DNA from: Thermothelomyces thermophilus ATCC 42464
Taxonomy: Eukaryota; Ascomycota; Sordariomycetes; Sordariales; Chaetomiaceae
Assembly (NCBI RefSeq): GCF_000226095.1
Contig: NC_016472.1
Location: 9,486,001 to 9,550,000 of the forward strand
Direction: 5' to 3'
DNA length: 64,000 bases
The notes beneath the pieces were generated by a model that worked only from the letters and a program-made list of their open reading frames with translations, did not search any database and was not told where the DNA came from. The translations under genes were made by a program, and so were the position numbers. Positions 23,385 through 35,535 of the stretch are shown here, one piece after another. Position 1 is the stretch's first letter, and every line of letters begins with the position of its first letter.

Positions 23385-25497
23385 TGCGGACGGCGTGGGA
23401 GTCGTGGGAACGAGGACTCAAAGCTGTCGGTTGCGGAAAGGAAATAAAAGAAGATGCGTTTCGAAAGGCGAAGGAAAAAAAAAACGTGGTCGAGCTTGGG
23501 AACCGGCTTTATACCGCGGTTGCCTGGACCACTTACTTAGCAAGGGAAATAATATTGAACAACGAAGCAGATGCCTTCGGGTACCCTGCACTCGTCCGCT
23601 CTGTCGGGTATCCCGCGACTGAGCGAGCTAGTGTAAGCTGGCACGGATGACAGGGCGGGCGAAGAAGTGTCGAGATTGAGGAAAATGGTTCGGAAACCTG
23701 CAAGGTCGACTGGCTCGGGATGGGAGCGACGAAGAAGGCCAGGGGTTTTTGGCAAGAACTTTAACTAACCCCAACAACGCGCCAACAAGCTCCAGCAATG
23801 CTCCAATTTGGGCAAAGCTCGGTGGCCCTGCAGCAGTTGCTCCACCATAGCAGGCCGTGCCAAGAGACCAAGATCTTCTCACCGTGTGGATATGCGGCAA
23901 GCTCGTCCAAACATCGGAAACTGGCCTGATAGAGCCGAAGGCTGGCGCGGGGTCGTGTGAAAAGGGGCCAATGGCTCCGGGGTTGACACCGTGCGTTAGT
24001 TAGTGGTCCCGATTCCAGTCCGCCCCAACCTGTTTACGCAGTAGTTGCTGCACTAGGGTCTCGGCCTTTCTACGATACACTAATAGCAGCGGGCAGTGGT
24101 CGCAGTGGCGTTGCTTGGGGAAGCCCATCACGAGGAGTCTAGGACCGGAGATGGATAGATTACCTGCGGATGTACGGATACGACGGGCGCGGATCCCCAT
24201 GCTGCGGACACACAGAGAGCGTCACCGCCCGGGATAAGGTGGTCAGCACCCCTTCCGACCTCCGCAGGCCTTGTTTACAGTCGGAGAGTGCCGTCCTGCG
24301 GATGGGTAGCATGCTATATAGTAAAGGTCCGAGCCACAGGATCAGACTGAACAACGAGATTGCGATGCGATGCGATGCGATGCGTACGTATCGATGTTTA
24401 TCCGTACAGTACATACATGCATGCATGCACCATGGCAGGCCCGGGCAACGGAGTACGAATATAATGCAGTGTATGTGCCTCTGGAGTCCAGGCATGCATA
24501 CAAGACGAGGAAGCCAACTGGCAACTGGCTCCGAGGCGTCCGCGACACAGCCGCAGCCGAGCAGTCAGGAGATGATGCAACCGAGTTTCAGCTGGCCATT
24601 CGAATCGGCGTTCGATAGTGCTCGTTCGACACGCTCGTTGACGGGAAGGTTGCCAACCACGCAGTTGCCAACTCTGTCCGGCTGCAGGCGGTAGGTAGCA
24701 GTTACCCAGTGCAGCCACCGACACACACGTGCCACGGTAGCGTCTTGCGGCTGCTGTTGCTGCTTGCTGCAGGAGGCCCATCTATTATTTCCTTGGCACT
24801 TCACCTACGGAGTACGGACTACACTACACTAGGTATCTGCAGATTGCCCTGGGTGCCTGGGTCTTGCTTCCCCGCATTCCGTCCCATCCCGCACCGCTCT
24901 CCACCCGACTGCACGTCAGATCATGGATGGCACGGAGCAACGGAGGCTAGCTTGTATGTAGTTCTCTTCTTGAGATGACAAGACGGGAAGACTTTGAGTG
25001 AGCTGTTGGAGTGTCGGTCGGACAGGCATAAGGACCGTAAAGAAAACCTACAAGGACAGGCGCATGATGATAAAGCTCCCTATTATTCCGTGCATACGTT
25101 ACCCCTATTGCAGCGTAGTGCCGAGAGTGGGCTTCATTTGCAAACCGGAACCTCGCATATTGCTGTGTTGCGCGCGGTTGGGTTCGCTGAAATTACAAAC
25201 TGAGTAGTAGTTACTACTGTGTAAGTAACTCAGGTATGTATGTACGGAGTATGGAAATACGTACACTACGGATTAACTACAGACGACACTACTCCGTACC
25301 TACATAGCAGTTGGTGGGACCCGTGCCAACCGTTTTCCGCTTGAAACAAGTACACTACTCCGTAGCTACCCTCGTAAGGCCCAGACCAGCCAAAATTGCC
25401 GCCGACCTCGCTGAGAGCTTCACCGCCCGCTCTGCCCATGATTGTCGGCCCGCCGTCATTGGGCAGCGATGAACGGAAAACGACGAGAACTACGAGT
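23385..25497. other. Divergent intergenic region (acyl-CoA synthetase / RKM5)
   Basis: About 2.1 kb without a gene. It carries a GATGC pentanucleotide repeat (24358-24384), a CATGCATGCATG patch (24415-24432) and four copies of the TACGGAGTA/TACTCCGTA word (24806, 25253, 25290, 25356), plus a TACGGATTA at 25267. Confidence 0.55.
24358..24384. repeat. GATGC pentanucleotide repeat
   Basis: Five tandem GATGC units in intergenic DNA. Confidence 0.8.
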
Positions 25498-26946
25498 ATG
25501 AAACTGCACGGGTTCTTGGATGCGCTGGGCGCACCGGTGCAGGATGCAGAGGAAGGTGGGAGAATCAAAATGCAAACGCACTTCCTTTCCTTGTCCGATT
25601 AGGTAGTGAGTGCATCGAACCATGCGCGAACCCGGGTTCGCGTCCCGAAACCCAAGGGGGGGAAGGGGGAAGGTACTATTCGCAGCAGAGGATATCCCGT
25701 TTAACACCTTCCATCTTAGAGACGTTCGAGCTGTTTGCGCAGGACCTGCCGTCGCAGAACCTCGGCTTCATCGATTCGAGAGCTACGACCCTCGAGCTCA
25801 CCGTGGCAGGGCGAGATTTCAGCATCCACCAGTCCCCGGGCATTCTGTCCTCCAACCGTGCTGGCGGTACTACGGGAGCGGGTTCGTCATTTTCACTTGC
25901 ATTGGGAACTTCCCTTTTTTCCTTCTTCTTCTTTTCCTTCTTTTCCTATTTTCTTATCTTTCTTTCTTTTTTCGTTCTTTTTTTCCTCCTTTATTTCTCT
26001 TGCCCCTTTTCATCCCCGCCTATGACCGTAAACAGTAAAAAAAAGAAAAAGAAAAAAGAAAAAGAAAAAAAGAAGAAAAAGGTGATCCAAGTCCCACACT
26101 AACAATCGACTCCCGCCCGCCCCCCGCTCCCTACGCCCAGTCATCTGGAAGATCACGCCCCTCTTCGCAGAATGGCTGGCCTCGCCCGCCAACCCTTTCT
26201 TCGCCCACGGCGTCCTCTCGCCGTCGTCCCTGGCCGTCGAGCTCGGCTGCGGCGTCGCTGGCCTCGTCGCCCTGCTCCTGGCCCCGCGCATCTCCCGCTA
26301 CGTCCTGACCGACCAGCCCTACGTCGCCAAGCTGGTCGAGCAGAACGTCAGCGACAACTGGCCGGCCGCCTGCTCCGCCTCCGCCTCCGCCTCCGCCTCC
26401 GCCTCCGTCTCCGGCAAGGCGGCGAGGCTGGCAGCTTCGACCCCGGCCGGCCGGGGCCGGGCCAAGGAGACCACCACCGGATCGTCGGGCCCCGCCCGGG
26501 GGGAGAGGAGGAGGATCCACTTTGCCCCGCTCGACTGGGAGACGGACCGGGTCACGGCGGCGCTGACCGGGTCGGAGAAGGCCAGGAGCTTCGACGTGGT
26601 CCTGGCCTGCGACTGCATCTACAACGAGGCCCTCGTCGACCCGTTCGTCTCGACGTGCGTCGACCTGTGCAGGCTCCGGGCGGCCGAGGAGGAGGAGGAG
26701 GAGGAGGAGGAGGAGGAGGAGGAGGAAGAAGGGCAAGGCCCGGGCCCAAACCCGGGCAAGGAGCCTTGCGTGTGCGTGGTTGCGCAGCAGCTGCGGGACC
26801 CGCTCGTCTTCGAGGCCTGGATTACCCGGTTCGCCAGGTCCTTTCACACCTGGCGGGTGCCCGATCGGTTGCTGTCGGAAGGTCTGAGGTCGAATTCCGG
26901 GTTCGTGGTCCATGTCGGGGTGTTGAAGGATGATATTAGTCTCTAG
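25498..26946 (+). CDS. RKM5: RKM5-like protein-lysine methyltransferase (family 16)
   Basis: Three exons, 25498-25555, 25720-25881 and 26141-26946, encode 341 residues. Yeast Rkm5, the nearest family I recognise, methylates a lysine of ribosomal protein L1. The first exon (MKLHGFLDALGAPVQDAEE) joins in frame to TFELFAQDLPSQNLGFID and then to TLELTVAGRDFSIHQSPGIL. SAM-binding motif I is VELGCGVAGL (about 106-115), and the family-16 signature DVVLACDCIYNEAL lies at 225-238. Two lineage-specific insertions are visible: an SASASA run (26367-26410) and a run of about 15 Glu from GAG repeats (26689-26730). Intron 2 (259 nt) is built of a long pyrimidine tract followed by a purine tract. The 3' end lies 190 nt from the convergent transglutaminase gene. 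Confidence 0.88.
25882..26140 (+). other. RKM5 intron 2 with complementary pyrimidine and purine tracts
   Basis: GTTCGT donor and CGCCCAG acceptor. Bases 25910-26010 are almost all C/T (TTC and TTT runs) and 26037-26083 almost all A/G (AAAAG units), so the two tracts can pair imperfectly in the RNA. Confidence 0.7.
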
Positions 26947-27137
26947 ATGCGATATGAGTTTGGTCATCACTATTATTATATTCCCGTATCCCTACTCAGA
27001 CTGCCTACAAAAAAAACGAAAAAGAAAAAGAAAAAGAAAAAAAACGAAAGAATTGAAAAAAAAGCAGAGGGGGAAACCACCACCGTCTACCGCACACAGC
27101 GCTTCTATCTGTCTTGTATACTTTGGTATTCACGCCA

Positions 27138-29174
27138 TTATACCAAGTCCCACCGTACCAGAAACGCGATGCTGTAGCCGCACCGCCCCTTCTTCCTCAG
27201 CCACTCCTCCTTGGTCAACCCCCTCGCGCTCTGCCCGTCTATCGTGTCGAACGCGACCAGGATGACCTGCTGGCCCGGTATCCCGAGGTGTCTGGCGTCC
27301 ACGTCCACGTAGTACCAGAACCCGTCGCTCTCCAGCGGTATGATGTCGTCCCTGCTCCCGCCCGGCCCGTTGATCTTCAGCCCGAACAGCATCTGCTTGC
27401 CCGGCCCGTTCTTCTCGGGCAGCCAGTGCTCGCACACCTTGGCAAACCGGAACCGCACCGTCCCGGCGCCGTTCGCGCTGATGCGCCGCTGCATGGGTGC
27501 GAAGTTGCCCTGGTCCAGCCCCTCGCGGGTGGCGTCGCCCATCCACTCGGCCGGCTCGTCGCCCGCGGGACCCATCATGTACTCCTCCCACGTGGGACGG
27601 CGGCCGTCCCTGCGGTACCAGTGCCTGTCGTCGGCGGGGAAGTGGCGGTCGCCGAAGCGCTCGTTGCTCATGGTGAAGCACTCGGGGGCGAATCGCTGGT
27701 GGTACTGGCCGTTGCAGACCGCGCCGGCGCCCCAGCAGGCGTCGACCAGCTTCCACCGGCCGCCGTCGATGCGGACCGCGTTCCACGCGTGGCCCGTCGG
27801 GTCGCGCGGGGGCGGCGGCTGGCCGGCCCGGAGGGGGCGGAACCCGAACCCCTTGCCGTGGCCCGTCACCACGACGCACTCGAGGCCCGCGCGCGTCGCG
27901 ATCGCCTCGTACACGCGCGCGTACCCCTCGCACACGGCCTTGCCCGAGTATATGGTGTCGGCGGGCGTCTGCCCGCGCGGGATGCAGTTGTTGAAGAAGC
28001 CGTGCACGTCGTAGACGACGTTGTGGTGCAGCCAGGTGAAGATGGCCCGCGCCTTGTCCGTGGGCGAGGGGAGCGGCGCGCAGAGGACGTGGGCCAGGTG
28101 GCCGATCGGGTCGGCGTGGCGTGGGATGGACGAAGTCGGGTGTTGGGCTGCGAGCGCGTCCGGCACGGAGAAGTCGCGGCAGGGAAGGCAGTCCTGGCTC
28201 GGGGGCCGGGCCAGGGGGGCTGCCGCCGCAGCGACGCGGTTTGCTACGGCATCGATCTCGGCGATGCTGGGCCGGGAGCTTAGGGGTATGGGAGGCGGTG
28301 CTAGAGGCGGGGATGGCTTGGACGCGCGGCCGCCGCCGCCGCTGCTGCTGCTGCTGAAACCACATTCTAACGCGGATTTTGCCTGGAAGCCGGCCGGCCG
28401 GGAAGGCGGCAGGCGCCGGGCTGGCAGGACTGGTGATGGCTCCTCCGGGGCCGCGACTGCCGGCGAATTGCCCGGCCTCGATGGGAGCCGGGGAGGCAAA
28501 GAGGGCTTGGGCGGCTCGGTTATGCGGCGGGGTGGGAGGGTCGGCGTCTCGCTCGCGGCCGCCTCCTTTGCCTTCGCCTCGAGCTCGCGCCGAGTTGGGG
28601 GCAGCGGCGGGAGCTTGGCTTGCTCAAGCGGCGGTGGGAGTCTCCTTGGGGTCTGCGTCTCCGACCCTCCGTTGGGGGCAGACCTGGTCTGGTTCAACGA
28701 CAGGCTAGACACGGTAGACAACTGCGACACATCGGAAGCGTTCGAGTTTCTCCTAACAGAAAGGGTCTGGGCAGAAGGTCGGCGAGCGGGCAGATTTGGC
28801 GGGGTCGCCTGTGGCGTTGCTAGTTGTGAGTTGCGCGATGGCAGCGGAGGGGCCCCGGGGTGACCGGGGGAGAGATCGGGCGTCTGGTCGCCATTCTCCT
28901 GCCCCGTGGTACGCGGTGGAAGCGGCGGCGGCGGCAGCTTCTCCGAGACAGTGCGGACCGGCCGCGGTGGAATTGACGGGCTGGCCCCGACAGAAGCGGG
29001 CCGGGAGCCTGATGCGGCCTTGCTCACATCTTCGGTCAACGAGCGGACCGGCGGCGGCGGAGGCGGAGGTCGTTTGCCAGCAGTCAATGGCGGAGCCTGG
29101 AAGTTCTTCTGCTGGTTGAGAGCAGCAATGCGCTCCGCGAGCGTTGTGAACCGTGGCTCTTCCGCGTCTGCCAT
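27138..29174 (-). CDS. Proline-rich protein with transglutaminase-like core
   Basis: Single-exon gene of 678 residues; the ATG at 29172-29174 begins a MADAEEPRFTTLAERIAALN stretch that fits a true N-terminus. The first 350 residues are disordered and rich in Pro-Pro-x-x-Pro motifs (PPPPPPPVRSL, LPPLPPTRREL), suited to SH3 binding. The C-terminal half has a transglutaminase-like fold with the full triad in order: Cys415 (GKAVCEGYARVYE), His462 (GHAWNAV) and Asp478 (LVDACWG). This resembles the cytokinesis/kyphoscoliosis-type family of fungi, but I see no SH3 domain of its own, so it is not called Cyk3. On the coding strand a donor-like AGGTAGGTGAGC lies just upstream (about 29265-29275) and may mark a 5'-UTR intron. 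Substrate unknown. Confidence 0.85.
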   Translation of the reverse strand: MADAEEPRFTTLAERIAALNQQKNFQAPPLTAGKRPPPPPPPVRSLTEDVSKAASGSRPASVGASPSIPPRPVRTVSEKLPPPPLPPRTTGQENGDQTPDLSPGHPGAPPLPSRNSQLATPQATPPNLPARRPSAQTLSVRRNSNASDVSQLSTVSSLSLNQTRSAPNGGSETQTPRRLPPPLEQAKLPPLPPTRRELEAKAKEAAASETPTLPPRRITEPPKPSLPPRLPSRPGNSPAVAAPEEPSPVLPARRLPPSRPAGFQAKSALECGFSSSSSGGGGRASKPSPPLAPPPIPLSSRPSIAEIDAVANRVAAAAAPLARPPSQDCLPCRDFSVPDALAAQHPTSSIPRHADPIGHLAHVLCAPLPSPTDKARAIFTWLHHNVVYDVHGFFNNCIPRGQTPADTIYSGKAVCEGYARVYEAIATRAGLECVVVTGHGKGFGFRPLRAGQPPPPRDPTGHAWNAVRIDGGRWKLVDACWGAGAVCNGQYHQRFAPECFTMSNERFGDRHFPADDRHWYRRDGRRPTWEEYMMGPAGDEPAEWMGDATREGLDQGNFAPMQRRISANGAGTVRFRFAKVCEHWLPEKNGPGKQMLFGLKINGPGGSRDDIIPLESDGFWYYVDVDARHLGIPGQQVILVAFDTIDGQSARGLTKEEWLRKKGRCGYSIAFLVRWDLV

Positions 29175-31204
29175 TTCCCGGCGCTTGTTGAGGAATAGCT
29201 TGCAGCTCTCGGTGAGGTCTGCCGGGGGGGGCTTAAAAGCAAGAAACGTCTTGGCTGTGCCGCTCACCTACCTTTCTTTGCCTGATGCAAGCGCAGGTCT
29301 GGTCTCGGCTGGCTTTCAGATTCCGGCCGGAGTTTAGATCTCCAATCGAGATCACCGGGGCGCGGCATCAACTCGCAACACTCAAACGCACTGGAGGATG
29401 TTGTGGGAAGGCTCAAACGGGGCGCAGTGATGGAAATGCAAGCAGTAGCAAGTGCAGGTGTCTGCCTGCAGCTGAACCTCGAATGCTGGCCCGCATGTGG
29501 AGAAATCGAGCCGTTCTGGTAGCCACGAACGACATATCAAGCCAATTTGGCGATAAAAGGAAGGGAAAAAAAAAGAAAATCGCAAGCACAAAAACAATAC
29601 GCCAAAGGGTCGACTGCCACAATCTGCCTCCTGGCGGAACCTTGCGTTTCAACCTCTTGGTCGTTCCAGACGTGCCTGATAGTACTGTGGGGGGGTCGGT
29701 GGTTCGCCACTTTACCCCACAAAGAAGCTTGGGCCGCCAAGTTGTCATGCAGTACGGATTCTCTGTTCCTGACAATTACTGTGTACTAGTAGTTACAGCC
29801 CGCCAGCCTGGGCGCACAGATGCATTCCAGACCACCTGCTACGTATGTACTACCAACTGGTACCTGTGCACTAGGGGTGGGGGGAAAACCACGACAGGAG
29901 ACGAGTTGGCAGGTCTTTGGCCAGGAAACCTCACCAGCTCATGTGACAAATTGGCCACCAAAAACCGCTTTTTCGCGACCTACGAATTACGTCGAGGACG
30001 GAGCGGTCCGCTTTGGCGAGAGCAACTCGAAAAAGACGGGGATCAGCGCGCAAGGCGCCCTTCAAGGCGGCCGTCTCCCTCGTGCCCCACCGGCCACGGC
30101 GGTTCGCAGCTGAAGTTGTGAGCGAAAGATCAGACGAGTTCTCAGGATGGAAACTTTGCTTGAACCAGTGGGGGGGGGGCACAGCCAGTCGGCATCGCAG
30201 CATCGGAGCCTCGTCATTGGGTAACACCTGCCGGCTCGGGCAGCTGCCTGATCTGCCTTGCGTGCGGAGTACTTCTGCTGCCCTGCGTGTGTAGATCTAC
30301 TACAATTTGACGATTTTTCCGGGTTTTACAGAGTCGAGATGGTAGGCCTAGGTAGTACGTCCCGTCAGGATTGTGAACGAGGCGCGATATCAGCATGGTC
30401 AAGCCCCAGAACCGGGCATCAGTTGGAGAACATGCTACCGAAATAAACGTTAAAGCGGGTCCTCTTCCGCGCCAGATCGCCATCCGGGGCAGGTGGGGGG
30501 TGGGCGCTAAACTACCTATCTAGGACGCACTAAATACTGCAGGAGGTTGGGACGCACATACTCGTACGTACTGTGTGTGTATCTGTAGGTATGAACCAAC
30601 AACGTGCTGTACTCTGTGTATACATAGTTATGTACAGTACAGTACATACATACATACACACATGCATACATACATCAGCTAGTGTAGGTTCTGTGCCTTA
30701 CCCTGGCATCCCACTCATGCACACCCGAACATCGACCGGCAGGCTGCCCGCCGAGGGCGGATTATATCCAATGCACCACCCTCGACTTACTTCCTCCGCA
30801 CTTGCAGCTGCATCTTTCGGCGACTTGACAGCCTGCCGGTGCTGCTTTCATTCCACCCTTCTTCTTCTTTGTTTTTTTTTATTTTTCCAATGTATTTTAT
30901 TCTTTTGCTTCTCTTGCTTCTCCCACAGTATTTATCTGCGGCGATTCAAGCGACTCTCTGCCTCGATTTCAGAGCCCCAACCCCAAATCCACGGTTGATG
31001 AGACGTTGAGCCAGCCTGCTTATAGTTACTTGCTAGAGGAAACAGACCCCGCCGTGTTGAATTGAGCTGGTTCCCCGACAAAAGACCGTCTCTCGTCGGT
31101 ATCGGCTCGCAGCAATCCAGACGAACGACGGGTCTCAACTTCCGGACTTACGCCTTTGTCTTACCGGAACCTCCCTTCTCGCCCTGGCCAGCACACCTCT
31201 TGTG
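29175..31204. other. Divergent intergenic region (transglutaminase-like / F-box)
   Basis: About 2 kb without a gene. It holds a TACAGTACAGTACATACATAC cluster (30628-30674), a C/T-rich tract (30856-30925) ahead of the F-box gene and one GCGGAGTACT variant of the dispersed word (about 30264). Confidence 0.5.
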
Positions 31205-34200
31205 ATGGCCTCCATAACTTCTTCCTCGACTCCCTCTATGGCGCCCTCTGCGGCCCAAGAAGCGGCCGCAACCCTACCAACCGGCCCGGCCCGCAACTTC
31301 ATGGATCTGCCGCAAGAGGTGCAGAGAGAGATCTTCAGACAGTGCTCGAATAAGGACCTGATCTGCCTCGCCACGGTGTCGAGGCACTTCCGCGACCTTG
31401 CTGCTGCCGAACTGTACCGAGACTTTAAGATTGTCTTCCCGGAAGGCAACAGGCGCCCAGAGGACACGTCTTTCGACCCTCTCGCCCTCGGTCTTGACAC
31501 CTTTGCGACGAGCGACTACAACTATGCCCGCTACCTCAGGCGCATGACTTTCGACACGGTCACCTTGGATTTCACTGCAGCCGTCTCGTACCGCCCCTAT
31601 CATTCCACCCTCAGCTGCGGCAAGTTTATGAACACGCTTCTTCTCTTGGCGCTGCGCAAGGCACAGTCTCTCGAGTCCTTTAAGTGAGTCTTCCCACAAG
31701 TACGGCATTTGGCTCGGCTGCGCCATACGAGTCGCATTTGCCGTGCCCATAGATACGCGCCGGATCTTGGTTCCCGCAACAACGGGTTGGCCCGCTGACG
31801 CTCTTTTTTTTTTTTTTTTTTTTATTATTTTTTTAGGTGGAACATCGGAGTCGAGCTCAGCCGTCCAGTGTACAAGGAGTTGCATCAGATTCCGGCACTC
31901 TCGCATGTCCACATAAGGCTCCAGACCTTACCATCGCGATACCAGAGTGCCTCGTCCCCCACATTCGGCGCCTCGAATTCCACATCCTCGCCAGCATCGG
32001 TCCATGTTGCGCCTATACCTTCAGTTCCCCCTCCCCTTCCTCCGCCGGTCTTTGCGTTTGGCGCCCAAGGTCCTTCAGATGGTGTGTTCGAGTCCTCCTC
32101 GGTACCGCCGGGCCCGTCGTCTGGGCTCAAGCAGGCCCGTTCCAGATCTCCGAGGAAAGGGTTTCTGAACAGAGAGCATCCGACCTTGTCTGGCTTCAAG
32201 GGGCTCAAGAGCCTCGCCGTTCTAGACATTGACAACCTCGACATTGTGCCAGAACTCCAGTCGGCCGTTCGAAACTCCGCCGGGACCCTCTCGGAACTCA
32301 AGCTGTCTTTCTCGGAGAAGCTTGCCTCTGCAGCCCGCAATCACCAGGCCAACGTCTCTGATTCTGAAGAGTCAGACCAGGAAGATGGCATAATGCCCGT
32401 CCCGTTAGAAGACGTCGGAATGAGTGAACAGGCCAGAGACTTCCGGGCACAGCAGGCAAGGAAGGTTCAGGAGACGGTTTTGGCCAGGATTCTCGATGCC
32501 GAGCCGACGCCGGCAGAGGAGCTGGAGGCAGCCGTGGTGGAGACTGAAAAGAAGAAGAATAAGAATAAGAATAAGAAGGGCAAGGCGAGGACCGAGCAAG
32601 AGTTGGTTGATATGATCAAGACGATCACGCCCAAACTCATGGGTGAGCTAAACGGCACCAAGGAGTTCGCCGCATCGCAAGACATTACCGATATGATTGG
32701 CCTCGCTGCCCGGAAGTACGTCGAGGAGGCCAAGTCACGCGGAGAGAAGGCAGACCAGGACCAGAACGGAGCCGACGGTGCTCCGTCGAGTATCAGCGAG
32801 CCATCTGACAAGGCCGCGGAAGGTGTGTCCTCTGAAGCAAGTGCTCCCGAGGTGAGCCTCTTTGGAGAGTCGGCAGCCTCCAAGAAACCCAAGGATCACA
32901 GGCGGGTCGCGGATCCCGACGACATAGATATCGAAGAGCCACTAGAACAGCTCGCTATCGATGCCGGAGAGCCACCAGCCGGTGAAGCGCCAGGGGATGA
33001 AACAGCAACGTCAGCGGACAACCCGGCGCTTGCCGACACGAGGACGAGATATGGAGAGGCTCTAGCCACTCTCAAGTTGCAGAAAGCCGACTTCAAGGCT
33101 CTGGCTGAAGAACTACAAACGTTCGAATCTCAGGCCAGCGCTTTGGGCGACGAGATCCGGCGGTGGCGGGCGGCCAACTCTCCCGCCAACCTTGATTCCC
33201 TTGGCGATGCCGAGTCGCAGTTACTGAGGCTCACGCGGAGCATCCGAGATATGCAGGAGCAGATCAGCGCGTGCCAGTCTGCGATCGAATGTGCCGATAA
33301 GTCTTCGGCAGGCGAGGTCTGGTCGTGCAAGGAGCATGCTCGCCAGGTGCGCGACTACATCCGGGACACCAGAGGACTCGCCCTCGAGTCTCTTAGCATC
33401 TTTCTCATTCCGACAAAGGCGTCGGTTCTGTCCAAGGCCGTCGATCTCCGCGTCCTTCGCCGCTTGACGCTGCTCAACGTGGGTATCCAGGCGCCAATCT
33501 GGGCACTGCTTCACAGGGAGAATAAGGAAGCCCCGCTGCCGCTGCGCGAGGTCTTTACCGACAATGTCTCGCTCAGCTTTCTGAACTGTATCGCCTCGCT
33601 TGAGGAGGTGCGCGAGCTCCTGATGCTCGAACGGGACCCTAGCGAGAAACCCGAGAGCTTCGCGCCCCGGACGCAAACGACCATGGACCAGATCCGCCGC
33701 ATCGTTCTTAGGAAGCATGCTCCAACAATACGAAACCTCATGATAAAGAACCTGGCCGATGCGGCCTGGGATGTAGACGAGAAGACGGTCCTGCTGCTAA
33801 GTAGGCGTGGAAAGAGGCTCGAGGAGCTGGCTTGCAACATGAACGTCCGAACAATGGTTTGTCGTCTTGCCTTTTATGCATTCTTTTTCATGACTTTTGC
33901 TGACCTTCTCGAAACAGCATTGCTTCGCGCAGCATGTCAATGCCTTCAAGACTCTCCGCGCCCTGCACGTTCACCATCTGCATAACAGCGATACCTGTGT
34001 CTGGGTTGTGCGCGAGACTAAGCGTTTCCTTGTTGACAGCATCTCGCATAACCCGGACCTCAAGCTCGACTGGATTGCCATTGACGAGGATGAGCGCGCC
34101 GACAGGATTATGCGGCTGTCCGAGTGGGTGAAGCTCGATACGGGTGAATGGTGCCACAAGGATGATCTCGAGCACGGGCTCAAAGATGCTGCGGAGAAGA

Positions 34201-34535
34201 ATAAGAATAAGAAGGGCAAGAGCAAGCATCATAGCTCTTCTTCGTCATCATCATCATCTTCTTCTTCCTCCCCCCCTTCTTCCTCAGGCCCGCTTTCGGC
34301 GCAATTAGCGTCGGGCGTCGGCGTCGAGGATCTGGATGTCAGCGCTATCATTGCTGCCGAGCTGGGCGAGAACGGCGGAGACAGTAGTTCAAGCGAGAAT
34401 GGGATTGGCGACTCCAGTGACGAGGATGGGGATGAGTTCCTGGGACAGAAGACCAGTCTATACCAGGGTGTTATGTTCTACGAGGTGGACGACGTGAGAA
34501 TCTTTGAGAAGGAGGTCGTCGCTGGAAGGCTTTGA
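31205..34535 (+). CDS. Large F-box protein
   Basis: Three exons, 31205-31683, 31837-33856 and 33918-34535 (introns of 153 and 61 nt, the second with a GCTGAC branch point), encode 1,038 residues. Residues 32-75 form an F-box (FMDLPQEVQREIFRQCSNKD...VSRHFRDLAAAELYRDF), the Skp1-binding element of SCF ubiquitin ligases. The rest is a leucine-rich region broken by a long charged middle: a Lys run (KKKNKNKNKKGK, near 32548), acidic stretches and a likely coiled coil at 33050-33300. Exon 3 ends with another KNKNKKGK patch, a Ser run encoded by TCA/TCT repeats (34231-34290) and an acidic tail. Target substrate unknown. Intron 1 has a T-run of about 30 just before the acceptor. Confidence 0.88.
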
Positions 34536-35443
34536 GGTTGGAAAAAGAACTTCTTTGGCCGCGAGACGCTTACAAGTGAGGAAAAGGGAGCTTGGGTGAC
34601 GAGAGGGCTGGCGTTGGATCGGGCTTCTGGAATGGGGGTTGGCGAGAAGACGGATGGTAGCTGTTCGTGGTGTCTGGGTGGGAACGGTTTCTTTCTCAGG
34701 GCTCGGTAACCTTTTTTTTTTTTTTTGACTAACGCAAAGTATTGTTATTCGTCATAGGTCTCCTGATAGAAGTACAAGCGGAATCATACCCCCAAGTCTG
34801 AGCTGGATTCATGGATATGGTGACTCGCGTCGGCCTAAAGGAGGTGTGCCGGGGGGATTGGCGTCAAGGCCGGTTGATGCTCTGCCGCCATCTGACGAAG
34901 TCTGCCGAGAAACCGTCGAGAGGACTCGCCCAACTCAGGTACGAGCGCTTGGCCAAAGAAATCATTGTTGTCGCAGCATTAGAGGAACCAGCTCGGTCAG
35001 ATTCTCTCGATGCTCGACGCAATGTCTGATTGTCTCTCAACCCGCCAACATGCGTATATATGAAACCTAGGCAGGCGGATTTTGAGTTGTGTCAGCAAGA
35101 CCGGGGTCACTGACGGGTAACTACTCGCCATTTTCTAACAATCCGTTTGCACGCTTGACCAGTTCAGCCTCATCCATTACCATTGAAGAGATTCATCTAT
35201 TCTCATCTGATGACCACTCTCTGTCCAGTCCAGTCGGTAGGCCGCCCATGGGCCATCGTTAACCGATCTATCTATCCATCTATGTCATTCACTCATTCAT
35301 TTCATTCCGAAAACGCGTTACCCGGCTTCCCCAAACCATCCCATCTTAAGCCTGATGTCTGTTGACACCAAACTTACCGGGCCTCGGACTTCTTGGCCCC
35401 CCGACCCTCCGTACCAAGTTTCATTCTTGTACAGAAGTGGTTA

Positions 35444-35482
<39 letters not shown>

Positions 35483-35535
35483 TGTGTGTGTCTGTCTGTC
35501 TTACACTCTCGCTATCACCCATCGATTGAGAGAGA
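34536..35535. other. Convergent intergenic region with microsatellite
   Basis: 1 kb between facing 3' ends. It contains a T-run (34711-34725), ATCTATCTATC-like patches near 35270 and the CT/GT microsatellite at 35443-35501. Confidence 0.55.
35443..35501. repeat. Compound (CT)n(GT)n microsatellite
   Basis: About 11 CT units pass directly into about 13 GT units and a short TCTG tail, 35 nt from the stop codon of the Zn2Cys6 gene. Confidence 0.95.

Noticed and set aside
25620-25660. GGGTTCGCGTCCCG reminiscent of a tRNA T-arm
   Set aside because: No A-box or acceptor stem in the correct place, and it lies inside RKM5 intron 1.
27114-28283. 389-codon plus-strand frame opposite the transglutaminase-like gene
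   Set aside because: Shadow of a GC-rich gene: Arg/Ala/Val-rich with no motif, while the minus strand has a clear catalytic triad.
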